Origin: Prevotella lacticifex
GTDB lineage: Bacteria; Bacteroidota; Bacteroidia; Bacteroidales; Bacteroidaceae
Direction of reading: 5' to 3'
Length of the DNA stretch: 64,000 nt
Assembly: GCF_019973375.1 (NCBI RefSeq)
Contig: NZ_BPTV01000004.1
Location: 101,001-165,000, forward strand
Numbering within the stretch: the first letter of the stretch is position 1; each line of letters opens with the position of its first letter. Positions 9,594-18,485 of the stretch are shown here, piece by piece. Under the pieces are notes generated by a model that saw nothing but the letters and a program-made list of their open reading frames with translations, made no database searches and had not been told where the DNA came from. The position numbers were made by a program, and so were the translations under genes.

Positions 9594-12500
9594 ATGAGAA
9601 AGATACTCTACTCTATTTTGTGCACACTTGCAGTGCTCCTGGCATCATGTACAAAAGAAAACAAACTGATAGCTCTGGATGGAAGAATGGAGACTTCGGC
9701 CATTCTGTCATCCGACGAGGTGAAAACCTTCGTTCAAAACTTCGACGGCCGCATGTGGATAGGAACCTCATACGGGCTAAACCTGTATGACGGGCAGTCG
9801 TTCACCTCTTTCTATTTTAACAACAACGATACTACGACCATTCCCGACAACAATATACTAAAACTTTTCCGTGACCGGCAGAACCGAATTTGGATAGGAA
9901 CGCACCACGGTTTGGCCCTCTATGACGGCAATGGTCGTTTCCGCCGCTTTCATCCGGACAAGGGTGAGGACAATGATGTCCGTGAGATTGTGCAACTTTC
10001 AGATGGTCGCATTATAGCCAAATCGGGAACGGTAGGAACTTCGAGCAACGTCTTTCAGGTTGATGCTCAGTCCAATCGTATGCATCTCATCTATCATACG
10101 CGGTCTTATCTGAGTATTTGCGCTGGTGAACGAGGTGAGCTTTGGCTTATAGATCCATGCAACATCCGACAGACAGACAGTCTCTATCATACCATAAGGA
10201 CCATCTCTACCGGCCAAAAAGGAATGGTTTGCTTTTCCGTTCAGACCACGGATAATAAGATGTGGGTGACACAAGAGAACAGATTTACCGGTATAGATTT
10301 ACACACAGGCAAGATATACCGACCGACAGAGACGATAAAAGAGCCCATTACCTACATTACAACCTACGATGATCATACCATAGTGCTGAAGACACATACG
10401 CAATGGCTCATAACCGATACGCGCACAAAGGCTCTTCGTGCGGCTGCCTCACTTGGTGAGACTGATATTCATCAGGTTACCAACATTTACCGCGACGCAA
10501 GTCACAATCTTTGGATTGGCTATTACAATAGTGGTTTTGAAGTGGTAAATCCTTATAGATCTCTACTTCAGCAACATAACGCTAATCCCCTCACTACGCT
10601 CACCGCCGGCAACCGAATAGCTTGCCTCGCCTACAGCAACGGCTTGCTCTGGTGTGGAACTTATTCGGACGTATTCTGCTATGATGTAGCTAAACATAAC
10701 TATCAGGTCATTTCACAGGACAAACTTTTCCCGGAGAACAAGATTTTTACACAACTATTGCGTAAGATTGTTGTTTCAGGAAACAGGACAGTGCTACTTA
10801 CACATGGCAGTGTCGTCCTGGCCGACATCGTTGGCAAGAGGCTCGTGCCGCGATTCAACTATCGCAATCATGGCTATCTCGGCGATTGTGTCATGGACGA
10901 CAGCCTTATATACGTCACTTCCAACCAAGGATTTCAAGTAATAAAACATGATGCAAGCAGCAAAAAAGTGCAAATGCCCGACGAAAGTTTCGGCAACGAT
11001 TCCAGACTTCTCCTCTTGAACCCACTTCGTGTGCTCATCATTACCCGTGGCCTGCACTTCTATGTCTATGATGCGAGGAACGGCAAACTGGAGAAAATAC
11101 CCATCAACGGTAGCACTGAAGGGGGCGGAATGCCTATGGCTATCGTCAAGACGGGCAAAAAGGTGTGGATAGGTACCAATGGCGACGGTTTATTCAGTCT
11201 TGATCTTTCAACGCGGCAACTACGCCCTTACCCTTCTACAGCAGGCTTGCACGTGATGAGCATGGCTGCTTATGGTCAGCACCTTCTCATAAGTACGCGT
11301 CTGGGCATGGGCATAGTCAACACTTCCTCAGGCGAAACTCAGCTCTACGACATAACACTTTCAAAGGGCAAGCCTTACGAGCTCTATAGTGCCAACAGCA
11401 TTGCCCTTGTCGGCGACGACTGTTGGCTCGGTTCTGCTTATGGTTGCGTGGCTGTACCAAGACAGATAACCTCCCAAAAGCAGGCACCGAGCCTGTATAT
11501 TTCCGGACTATATACGATGAGAGGCGAGAAGCGCTATAGCGTTGTTATGGATAGCACTATGATGTCGGGACGACAAGAAATAGTTCTGAACCATCGCGAC
11601 GACCATCTGAGCATAGCATTCTCGGGTGCAGGCTATGAAAGCTGTATGCAAGTGGTATACCAATATAAGATGATGGGTTACGATGACCAGTGGACTACTC
11701 GCCAGCAGCCGGGCTCTATAACCTATGCCAACCTGCCTGCAGGCACCTATCATTTCCATCTGAGAGTTTTGCAGGCACCTCACGGCAGCGTGCTTGGCGA
11801 GCGAAGCCTTATCATCCGTGTAAAGCCGGCACCTGCCGCCTCTACTCCTGCCGTAGCGCTATACGCTTTCCTCGTTTTGGCTTTGGTAGTCTATATCAAC
11901 CGCCTTTACCTTAAAATACGCACCAACCGGCTGCAACTGGAACAGGAAAAGAGTGAGAAACAACGCATAGAGCAATCGGATGAGATGAACCGGAGCTTCT
12001 TTGCCAATATTTCTCACGAGTTCCGCAACCCTCTTACCTTAATATATGGTCCTCTGTCGACTATCAACAACGACAAGACACTCCCTCGGGAGACCCGCCG
12101 TTCACTCTCTGTTATTACCCGTGGCGTAAAGAGTATGCTTCGATTCACTGACCAAATGCTTGACTTTAATAAGCTGGAAAAAGATGCCCTCCGACTGAGT
12201 GTGGTCCAAACGGATGTAATGGAACGGCTTCGGAAGCTCGCCGATACACTTCGCGAAGGGGCCAGCTATAAGCATATATCAGTGGAGACGTCTGGCCTAA
12301 AAGGCAACGTATTTGGCTGGCTCGACAATGATAAGCTGGAAAAAATACTTGGCAATCTTTTCACTGATGCTATAAACCATACTGAAGAGAACGGACAGAT
12401 AGACTTTTCAGCCTCGATTATCGACAGTTCTGAGGTCTCTAACCCCACATCTTTACCACCATCAACAGTAATGCGCTACCTAAAGCTCACTGTGATGCAT

Positions 12501-13586
12501 AGCGGTAAGGAAATTCCTGATAACAGACTTGCCGACGTCTTTCTTCGCTATTACGAATTGCCCGAGGCACATAAGGCCGATTCCTATAGCTGGGACTCAG
12601 GTATAGGACGCTATTATGTAAAGCGACTTGCTGAACTTCATCATGGCACGGTAAGGGTTCGCAACGTAGAAGGAAAGGGCGTTGCCTTCGATGTTGTCCT
12701 TCCTATTGATGAATCAGCTTACCCCAATGAGGCATTTACGGCCAACAACGGAAATCCATCGCCTGTGATAGAGGAAGCAGAACAAGCTCCTAAGGCCTTG
12801 GATGACATTTCTCGTCAGAACAATCTGGCAGGAAAGCCGGTCATTCTTGTCATAGAAAGCGATGTAGAACTGGCGCAATACATACGCATTCTGCTTCAAG
12901 AAGACTATATAGTATTCAATAAATACAATACCGAGGATGCATGGGCTGAGATGGATATTGCCACACCCGACATAATCTTGTCCGACATACAAGCTGGCCA
13001 AAGCTCAGAAATTGATTTCGTCAGCAACTTACGCCAGGAAGAACGGTGGGCATTCGTGCCTGTTGCCATGTTTGTAGGCAAAACGAATATAGGATTACAG
13101 GCAACAGTATTAGAGGCCGGAGCTAACGTATGCATAGAAAAACCTTTTGATGGTCAATACTTGCGTAAAGTGGTGGCGTCGCTTCTTCACAACAGCCAGT
13201 GCATGAAGCAGGCTGCACAAATGATAGGGCGAACGCCTGCCCTGGCAACCGACGGAATGAGTCAAGCCGACCGCCGCTTTCTCGATGAGGTGTACAAGCT
13301 TATGGACAAGCATCTGGCTGATTCGGATCTTCGCGTAACGGTTCTGGCTCGTGAGCTGCTTATAAGCCCCGCAAAGTTCAACTATAGGCTGAAAAACCTT
13401 ACAGGAGAAACACCAGGCAACTTCTTCCGCACATACAAATTGCAGAAAGCCGCCCGTCTTCTCCGTGATAGCGACCTAAGTATTAACGAGATAGCCGTGC
13501 AAACAGGTTTTGCTACAGCTTCGTATTTCTCCGCTCTTTTCAAGCGAAAATATAAACAGAGTCCGAGTGAATATCGCAATGGATAG
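9594..13586 (+). CDS. Hybrid two-component system regulator (HTCS) with degenerate kinase
   Basis: A 1330-residue one-protein sensor and regulator. In order: a signal with lipobox-like LLASC; repeated propeller blades with WIGT motifs (about 40-640); a Y_Y_Y domain (about 665-745); one membrane segment (about 750-770); HisKA with the phospho-His in ISHEFRNPL (about 805); an HATPase region (about 905-1030); a receiver (about 1080-1200); and an AraC-type HTH (about 1235-1330). The HATPase N-box has Asp in place of the Mg-binding Asn (NLFTDAINHT), and the G1 box reads VMHSGKEIP instead of DTGxGIP. The receiver keeps SD at the acceptor position but has E-S-D at the acidic pair. It is divergent from the esterase operon, its probable target. 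Confidence 0.92.
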   Translation: MRKILYSILCTLAVLLASCTKENKLIALDGRMETSAILSSDEVKTFVQNFDGRMWIGTSYGLNLYDGQSFTSFYFNNNDTTTIPDNNILKLFRDRQNRIWIGTHHGLALYDGNGRFRRFHPDKGEDNDVREIVQLSDGRIIAKSGTVGTSSNVFQVDAQSNRMHLIYHTRSYLSICAGERGELWLIDPCNIRQTDSLYHTIRTISTGQKGMVCFSVQTTDNKMWVTQENRFTGIDLHTGKIYRPTETIKEPITYITTYDDHTIVLKTHTQWLITDTRTKALRAAASLGETDIHQVTNIYRDASHNLWIGYYNSGFEVVNPYRSLLQQHNANPLTTLTAGNRIACLAYSNGLLWCGTYSDVFCYDVAKHNYQVISQDKLFPENKIFTQLLRKIVVSGNRTVLLTHGSVVLADIVGKRLVPRFNYRNHGYLGDCVMDDSLIYVTSNQGFQVIKHDASSKKVQMPDESFGNDSRLLLLNPLRVLIITRGLHFYVYDARNGKLEKIPINGSTEGGGMPMAIVKTGKKVWIGTNGDGLFSLDLSTRQLRPYPSTAGLHVMSMAAYGQHLLISTRLGMGIVNTSSGETQLYDITLSKGKPYELYSANSIALVGDDCWLGSAYGCVAVPRQITSQKQAPSLYISGLYTMRGEKRYSVVMDSTMMSGRQEIVLNHRDDHLSIAFSGAGYESCMQVVYQYKMMGYDDQWTTRQQPGSITYANLPAGTYHFHLRVLQAPHGSVLGERSLIIRVKPAPAASTPAVALYAFLVLALVVYINRLYLKIRTNRLQLEQEKSEKQRIEQSDEMNRSFFANISHEFRNPLTLIYGPLSTINNDKTLPRETRRSLSVITRGVKSMLRFTDQMLDFNKLEKDALRLSVVQTDVMERLRKLADTLREGASYKHISVETSGLKGNVFGWLDNDKLEKILGNLFTDAINHTEENGQIDFSASIIDSSEVSNPTSLPPSTVMRYLKLTVMHSGKEIPDNRLADVFLRYYELPEAHKADSYSWDSGIGRYYVKRLAELHHGTVRVRNVEGKGVAFDVVLPIDESAYPNEAFTANNGNPSPVIEEAEQAPKALDDISRQNNLAGKPVILVIESDVELAQYIRILLQEDYIVFNKYNTEDAWAEMDIATPDIILSDIQAGQSSEIDFVSNLRQEERWAFVPVAMFVGKTNIGLQATVLEAGANVCIEKPFDGQYLRKVVASLLHNSQCMKQAAQMIGRTPALATDGMSQADRRFLDEVYKLMDKHLADSDLRVTVLARELLISPAKFNYRLKNLTGETPGNFFRTYKLQKAARLLRDSDLSINEIAVQTGFATASYFSALFKRKYKQSPSEYRNG

Positions 13587-13599
13587 AATAAGGGCAAGA

Positions 13600-13834
13600 C
13601 TGAAGCACTTGCAGACCAGCTGTCTTTGAACTTAAAGAACGTGACACGTTGAAGATTCTTCTTGATAGAGTCCTCAATATGATCATAGTTCTGTTTCGGG
13701 TCCTTTGTGTTTGACTCGCAGATAGTCTGACCGTCTCCACTCTTCTCGTTCTGCCAGTTGCTTCTGTTGTTAACACGTGGATACCAAAGTTCCATATCGG
13801 GATGTTGGGGAAGTTCTGCTGTTCCAGCTCTTAG
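13600..13834 (-). pseudogene. Gene fragment cut by IS1634 copy 1
   Basis: On the minus strand an open frame leaves the IS end and reads AELPQHPDMELWYPRVNN, then a polar, protein-like sequence for about 50 more residues, before running into the 3' end of the HTCS gene. Its composition looks like real coding sequence and not like a shadow of the HTCS gene. I do not recognise the family. The 5' part is absent, and the IS boundary at 13835 marks the break. Confidence 0.4.
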
Positions 13835-16028
13835 CCCACATTGCAGCAGACCCTCGGCTCACCCCTGCAATTATGTGTAAATTTTCTTAAATTCAGACAT
13901 GCGGCACATGAAAAGGGCCCGTTTCTGGGCTGTTTTTGGCCATTTTGATTAAATATTCTTAATGGGCCAGGTTGTGGGAGTGCCTGTGTGGACCCACCGG
14001 TCTTGCAGGATTCAAAGTATTTTACGACCTTTGCGGCATGTATCTCAAGTACGTCAGACGAGAAAAGCATGTCGGCGGTAAGGTCCTCACACAGAAGTAC
14101 TACCGCCTGACCGAGTCCTACCGCGACAGCAACGGCAAGACCCGGCAGCACATGTTGCTTGCTCTGGGCTATCTGCCTGAACTTCCGACGTTTGAGCAGC
14201 GCGACATGTACATGAGATGCCTCAATGCACTGGTTCTCCGTGGTGAATATATAATATGTGATGATAAAAACGTGTCCTCGAAAGTCAATGATACCTACAA
14301 TGAATTGAAATCGAGAGGACTGATCAACAATATTATCACCAACAGCCGTGATGTGGCCAAGGCAGAGAAGGCCCGTGAGGAACATGAGCGCAAGTGCGGC
14401 TATATCACAACGAAAAGTTTCTTCGACCAAAAGCTTACCAACGCGCGCTCGGTCGGAATGGAGAACGTATGTCTTTCCATACTGAGGAAGCTGGGACTTG
14501 AAAAGTGTCTGATTGACAACGGCCTCAGCCGCGATGAGGCCCGTGTGGCTTTGGTACAGGTTGCGGCTCGGGTTATCTTCCCATGTTCTGAATACCGTAC
14601 GGCCAAGTATTTACGTAATGAATCCTCCCTTTGCGAGATGGTCGGAGTCAACAGTGAGAAAATCACCAAGGACGTGCTCTATGGCAGTGCCCGCAAGCTT
14701 TACGGCATACACAAGGAGATTGAGGACTTCCTGCATGACCGTGTCGTTACCATGTTCGACATCCATGAAAAGATATACCTCCTGGATCTGAGCAACACGT
14801 ATTTTGAGGGCCGTTATACACTGTCTGACCTTTTGGCCCGCGGCCGCAGCAAGGAGAAGCGCACTGACTGCAAGCAGGTCGTATTCGGGGCAGTGGTAAA
14901 CACCGACGGACTGCTTGTGCGTACGGACATCTTCGAAGGCAACGCTGCCGACTACAAATGCATGCAACCAATGATTGACGCCCTCAAAGATGGTACTGAC
15001 AAAGAGAATCTTATCATTGTGATGGATGCCGGGATGTCAGGTGTTGAGAACATCAAATGGCTGAAGGACAACCATTATAAATACATTACCGTCATGCGCG
15101 GCGACAGCGCCTGCACCCCTCTGTCCGAGCGTGTAGTTACGGTGAAGGACGAGAAAAAGCAGGATATAAAGCTCCGCCTTGTCAAACTTGACCGTAAGCC
15201 CGCCGTAAATGCCAAGACAGGAGCCATGGACGATTATACTGGCGACGCATTCCTCCAGGTTGACAGCTATGCCAAAGCTCTGAAAGAGAAGAGTATGGCT
15301 GACCGAACCGATGCACTCTTCGTTGATGGACTAAAAGCCATAGACGCCGGACTCCACAAGGCAGGCGGCACCAAGAAACGTGACAGAGTCCTCGAACGCC
15401 TCGGGCGTTTGGAACAGAAAACCGGCACGGCACATCTAAACTACGACATCCACTTTGAATATGACGAGCACGACACAACCACGGCAATCACCTGGAAACG
15501 CAAGGCCGAACGGGTGGAGAAGCAAAACAGCTTTCATGGAAAATATATCGTGCGTACGAATATCACAGAGAAAGACGAGGAAACTATTTGGAACTATTAT
15601 AATGTAATTCGTACTGTCGAGACCGTATTCAGAGTCCTTAAAAACGATCTGGATATCAGACCGGTATACCACAAAAGCGACGAAGGCATCAAGGCCCATC
15701 TTCACCTGGCCATCCTCGCCTATTGGGTCGTATCCACTGCAAGATACATGTTGCGCAGGGGAGGTATCAAGGCGGAATGGTGGTCTCTGCGGCCTGTCAT
15801 GAACAAGCAGATAGTAGCCACCAGCACAGCCAGTCTGAGCAACGGAGAAAAGATTGCAGTAAGAAAATGCAGTGAGCCGGAAGATGATTTACTACAGATA
15901 TACGACACGCTCAAGGTCGGCCACATTCCGATAAAGGCAAGAAAATTTGTGTGGACCCAAAAAGCGGATTTCAAAAAAAGCGAATCCTGGAAATCAGGGG
16001 GTTAGCTGAAATATAGCTGCAATGTGGG
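13835..16028 (+). mobile_element. IS1634-family insertion sequence, copy 1
   Basis: This 2194-bp element begins CCCACATTGCAGC and ends GCTGCAATGTGGG, imperfect terminal inverted repeats. A second copy of identical length lies at 21309-23502. The flanks are TTAG on the left and TTAA on the right. It carries one transposase gene. Confidence 0.88.
14038..16005 (+). CDS. IS1634-family DDE transposase
   Basis: A 655-residue transposase of the IS4-like DDE superfamily. Likely catalytic residues are Asp in LLDLSNTYFEGR, Asp in IVMDAGMSG and Glu in the C-terminal ETVFRVLKNDLDIRP. I chose the ATG at 14038 (MYLKYVRREKHVGG) because the equivalent MNFTS start in the more distant copy at 37.5 kb lies at the same distance from a CTTTGCGGC box. 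Upstream in-frame alternatives would run back toward the terminal repeat. The frame is intact, so the copy may be active. Confidence 0.9.
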   Translation: MYLKYVRREKHVGGKVLTQKYYRLTESYRDSNGKTRQHMLLALGYLPELPTFEQRDMYMRCLNALVLRGEYIICDDKNVSSKVNDTYNELKSRGLINNIITNSRDVAKAEKAREEHERKCGYITTKSFFDQKLTNARSVGMENVCLSILRKLGLEKCLIDNGLSRDEARVALVQVAARVIFPCSEYRTAKYLRNESSLCEMVGVNSEKITKDVLYGSARKLYGIHKEIEDFLHDRVVTMFDIHEKIYLLDLSNTYFEGRYTLSDLLARGRSKEKRTDCKQVVFGAVVNTDGLLVRTDIFEGNAADYKCMQPMIDALKDGTDKENLIIVMDAGMSGVENIKWLKDNHYKYITVMRGDSACTPLSERVVTVKDEKKQDIKLRLVKLDRKPAVNAKTGAMDDYTGDAFLQVDSYAKALKEKSMADRTDALFVDGLKAIDAGLHKAGGTKKRDRVLERLGRLEQKTGTAHLNYDIHFEYDEHDTTTAITWKRKAERVEKQNSFHGKYIVRTNITEKDEETIWNYYNVIRTVETVFRVLKNDLDIRPVYHKSDEGIKAHLHLAILAYWVVSTARYMLRRGGIKAEWWSLRPVMNKQIVATSTASLSNGEKIAVRKCSEPEDDLLQIYDTLKVGHIPIKARKFVWTQKADFKKSESWKSGG

Positions 16029-16065
16029 TTAAAGGAGGAACTAAACCCTCTATGAGGCTGTCTTT

Positions 16066-16149
16066 TCAATATTCGAGATAGTACTCGCAAGATACGTCTA
16101 CTAACTGCTTTAGCTCCTTTATTTCTCTTTCCCTTCCTATTATAGACAT
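16066..16149 (-). pseudogene. N-terminal stub of an AAA ATPase gene
   Basis: Twenty-seven codons starting MSIIGREREIKELKQLV match the N-terminus of the ATPase family found intact at 27480-28931 (IIGRKEEIKRLQKYV). The frame stops at TGA before the Walker A motif, 37 bp from the right end of IS1634 copy 1. The rest was presumably lost during or after the IS insertion. Confidence 0.55.
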
Positions 16150-16351
16150 GTCTTTTTATTTTTCTACAAGGGTACCAATTTTATTAATCTGAGAAAAACA
16201 AAACGCTATTTTTAATCTTTAAATCTTATTTTATTTATTAACCCTGGTTCAAGTGTTCTATCTTCAAATATCTTGTCAAACAAACATGAATATCATTAGA
16301 TATAAGGTAAGATTATAAAAGTTCAATCATTATAACAACTCACAAAAAGAA

Positions 16352-16374
16352 CCCAGCACCAAAAGGTGCTGGGG
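16352..16374 (-). terminator. Rho-independent terminator, minus strand
   Basis: CCCAGCACC and GGTGCTGGG pair around a 4-base loop. On the minus strand the stem is followed by TTCTTTTTG. It would end transcription running through the 5S gene and the small remnant beyond it. Confidence 0.7.
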
Positions 16375-16379
16375 AAGCC

Positions 16380-16570
16380 TTAAGCTTTTATCCTTTGTCT
16401 ATCCTTTTTCCATGCATGCCATAATAACAGCACGTCAAACAAGATACTTGGAATTGCGAACTAAGGACAGAAGATTCCCGCAAGAGTCAGTAATATCGAA
16501 ATACTACTAGTAAAATACGGATTATCTAATAATCTCCATGAAGCCTGGGCTATCTTTTTTAGCCCAGACT
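16380..16570 (-). pseudogene. Remnant of a small membrane protein
   Basis: The minus-strand frame reads LLDNPYFTSSISILLTLAG, then CP, an in-frame TAG (16461-16463), then FAIPSILFDVLLLWHAWKK to a TAA at 16380. The two hydrophobic stretches look like a genuine two-helix protein broken by one stop codon. A perfect 8-bp hairpin (16545-16552 with 16560-16567) lies inside it. The family is not identified. Confidence 0.4.
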
Positions 16571-16678
16571 AGAAAAATACAAATATACTCTTCATAATCT
16601 CGACAAATTAAAGTCAGTTGATTTAAGCTCGGAGTCCCTATCGAGCTACTGACCGGTTAAACATTGGACTCTTGTCAA

Positions 16679-16788
16679 AGGCGGCTACCTGCTCTCCCAC
16701 AAAACATTGCAGTACCATCGGCGCAAATGGGCTTAACTTCTCTGTTCGAAATGGGAAGAGGTGTGCCCCCACCGCAATGACCACCTGA
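16679..16788 (-). rRNA. rrf: 5S ribosomal RNA (orphan copy)
   Basis: The minus strand reads CAGGTGGTCATTGCGGTGGG at the 5' end, contains CGAACAGAGAAGTTAAGCCC and GCGCCGATGGTACTGC, and ends near GGGAGAGCAGGTAGCCGCC, the pattern of Bacteroidetes 5S rRNA. It looks intact at about 110 nt. No 23S or 16S gene is near; the upstream neighbour is a glycosyltransferase whose stop codon (16790-16792) touches the 5S start. It may therefore be transcribed by read-through from the gtr operon. Confidence 0.9.
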
Positions 16789-16789
16789 T

Positions 16790-18061
16790 TTATTTGTTCC
16801 CTTTCTCAAGTCTATTTGAAATATAGTATGCTACCCATATACATAAGATAAACATGTAAGGATAGTGATACCGATGCTCCATTGGGAACAAGCAAGTACC
16901 ACCTATGCCAAGTAATAGAATCAAGAGCATTATTCCTTTCCCAGAAAGGATTTCTTTTCTATACTTCACGATGCTTATTAGGAAAAGTACACAGACCACA
17001 TAATAAACAATGCTGTAGCACATTCGAATTGCTTGGCACACTATCATACGTGTCTTGCTGCCAGAAGCAATGGCGTATGTTGGATTATCTAAATGGTCAG
17101 GTAGAAAATTAGGCACAGACCAAACGTCCTTGTTCCACATTATGAAGACTCTTTCTCCACACAAAACCAAATATCTAAAAGGATGTTCTTTTATCCATGA
17201 CACAGCCATACTCATCCAAATTGAATCGCGCTCAGCAAACGTATATTTGGAGCTTAAATATGGATGTCCTATTCCATCAGACTTGTAAAATATGGAATGT
17301 TCTGGTAGTGGTGTGGCTTTATCATAGGCCGTCATTAGCAAATTATATCCTCCAGTTGTAGAACTGACTATTGGCGTTCCAAGCCTTTGTTGGTTTATTT
17401 CGCCCAAAGCAATTAAGGGTATTGCAAAACAAGCTATTGTTATGAGAGAATTGCGAAGCCATTTTCTCTTTACATAAATATAATAGACGATTGAAGCAAC
17501 CAAGAACGCTAAAACTAAAGGCCTTACGGTATATGCAACTGCATATAATATACCGGCAGAAATCAATGGTATTGGCTTCGCTTTTAAACTTATGACAAAA
17601 CCAGTAAGAGCAAGGAATAAATATAAAATCTCACTGCCCAGTACTACTGGGGCAAAGATATTTGCCAATATAATTGCATAACACACACCGGCTATATATC
17701 CTACAGTCTTATTAAAGAATTTCTCTCCTAGGTAAACTGTCTCAAGCAATATAGCGATGTTCATTATAATGTTAAGGAAGAGAAATATTCGTACATCTCC
17801 AAAAACGGCATATATAGGAATTAGGAAATTCACTAGACCTGGGGCTTGGACATAAACATCATGCAGATTGTTAATAGATGGATAGAATGTACCTTCGTTG
17901 TAACATTGAATGGCATGTCTTGTGTAGCCTAAAGCATCTGGTCCCATTTCATTATTATAGCAACCTATAACACAAGCAAGTTGAACAATTCCCCATACAA
18001 CTACGAATATAGGGAACCATCTAGTTGATCTTTTTCTTAATATATTACTGTTCTTTTCCAT
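16790..18061 (-). CDS. GT-C-type membrane glycosyltransferase
   Basis: A 423-residue polytopic membrane protein with about ten hydrophobic segments, an early periplasmic loop with an acidic motif (NEMGPDALGYTRHA, near residues 36-49) and a large extracytoplasmic loop late in the protein. This is the plan of GT39/ArnT-like enzymes, which take sugar from a polyprenyl-phosphate donor. It overlaps the gtrA gene by 17 bp, so it is probably the strain-specific third gene of a gtr module that decorates a surface glycan or protein. Donor and acceptor cannot be read from the sequence. Base composition is AT-rich compared with the flanking metabolic genes, suggesting transfer. Confidence 0.75.
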   Translation of the reverse strand: MEKNSNILRKRSTRWFPIFVVVWGIVQLACVIGCYNNEMGPDALGYTRHAIQCYNEGTFYPSINNLHDVYVQAPGLVNFLIPIYAVFGDVRIFLFLNIIMNIAILLETVYLGEKFFNKTVGYIAGVCYAIILANIFAPVVLGSEILYLFLALTGFVISLKAKPIPLISAGILYAVAYTVRPLVLAFLVASIVYYIYVKRKWLRNSLITIACFAIPLIALGEINQQRLGTPIVSSTTGGYNLLMTAYDKATPLPEHSIFYKSDGIGHPYLSSKYTFAERDSIWMSMAVSWIKEHPFRYLVLCGERVFIMWNKDVWSVPNFLPDHLDNPTYAIASGSKTRMIVCQAIRMCYSIVYYVVCVLFLISIVKYRKEILSGKGIMLLILLLGIGGTCLFPMEHRYHYPYMFILCIWVAYYISNRLEKGNK

Positions 18062-18485
18062 TATTATTGATATTATCTCCTTTAAATGCCCAAAGTTTCT
18101 GTCCGAAATAATTCAGTATTACAAACAATACTGCTCCTACTGCCATAGCGATGTTGTCTTTTAAGGTAGTGCTATATGAATCTAAAAGTGCTCCGATTAA
18201 CGGCTTTGCCAATCCATATGCGACCAAATAACAAGCAATTATATTTATAGTGAATTTCACAGCAGATTTTCTATAGCTACCTTTATAACGAAACGTAAAT
18301 TTGCGATTTAGAAAATAGCTAAGGATACTCGCTAGTATATAATTTAGCGCTGATGAAATCCAATAGCTTAACCCTATTGCATTATAGCAGACAAACATTA
18401 TTGTCGTTCCGACGATAGTGTTTATTATGCCTACTATAACAAAACGGCTAAATGTTAATCCTAATAAATCTTTGATAGACCTCAT
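18045..18485 (-). CDS. gtrA: GtrA-family membrane protein
   Basis: A 146-residue protein with four membrane helices. FVIVGIINTIVGTTIMF starts the first, and NYILASILSYFLNRKFTFRY is the family's most conserved stretch. GtrA proteins are thought to flip undecaprenyl-phosphate-linked sugar across the inner membrane. It overlaps gtrB by 4 bp and the next gene by 17 bp, so the three are co-translated parts of one module. Confidence 0.88.
   Translation of the reverse strand: MRSIKDLLGLTFSRFVIVGIINTIVGTTIMFVCYNAIGLSYWISSALNYILASILSYFLNRKFTFRYKGSYRKSAVKFTINIIACYLVAYGLAKPLIGALLDSYSTTLKDNIAMAVGAVLFVILNYFGQKLWAFKGDNINNNGKEQ

Noticed and set aside
16610..16660. tRNA gene next to the 5S rRNA
   Set aside because: A GTCAGT/ACTGAC and AGCTCG/CGAGCT nested hairpin is present, but no T-arm or full cloverleaf can be drawn.
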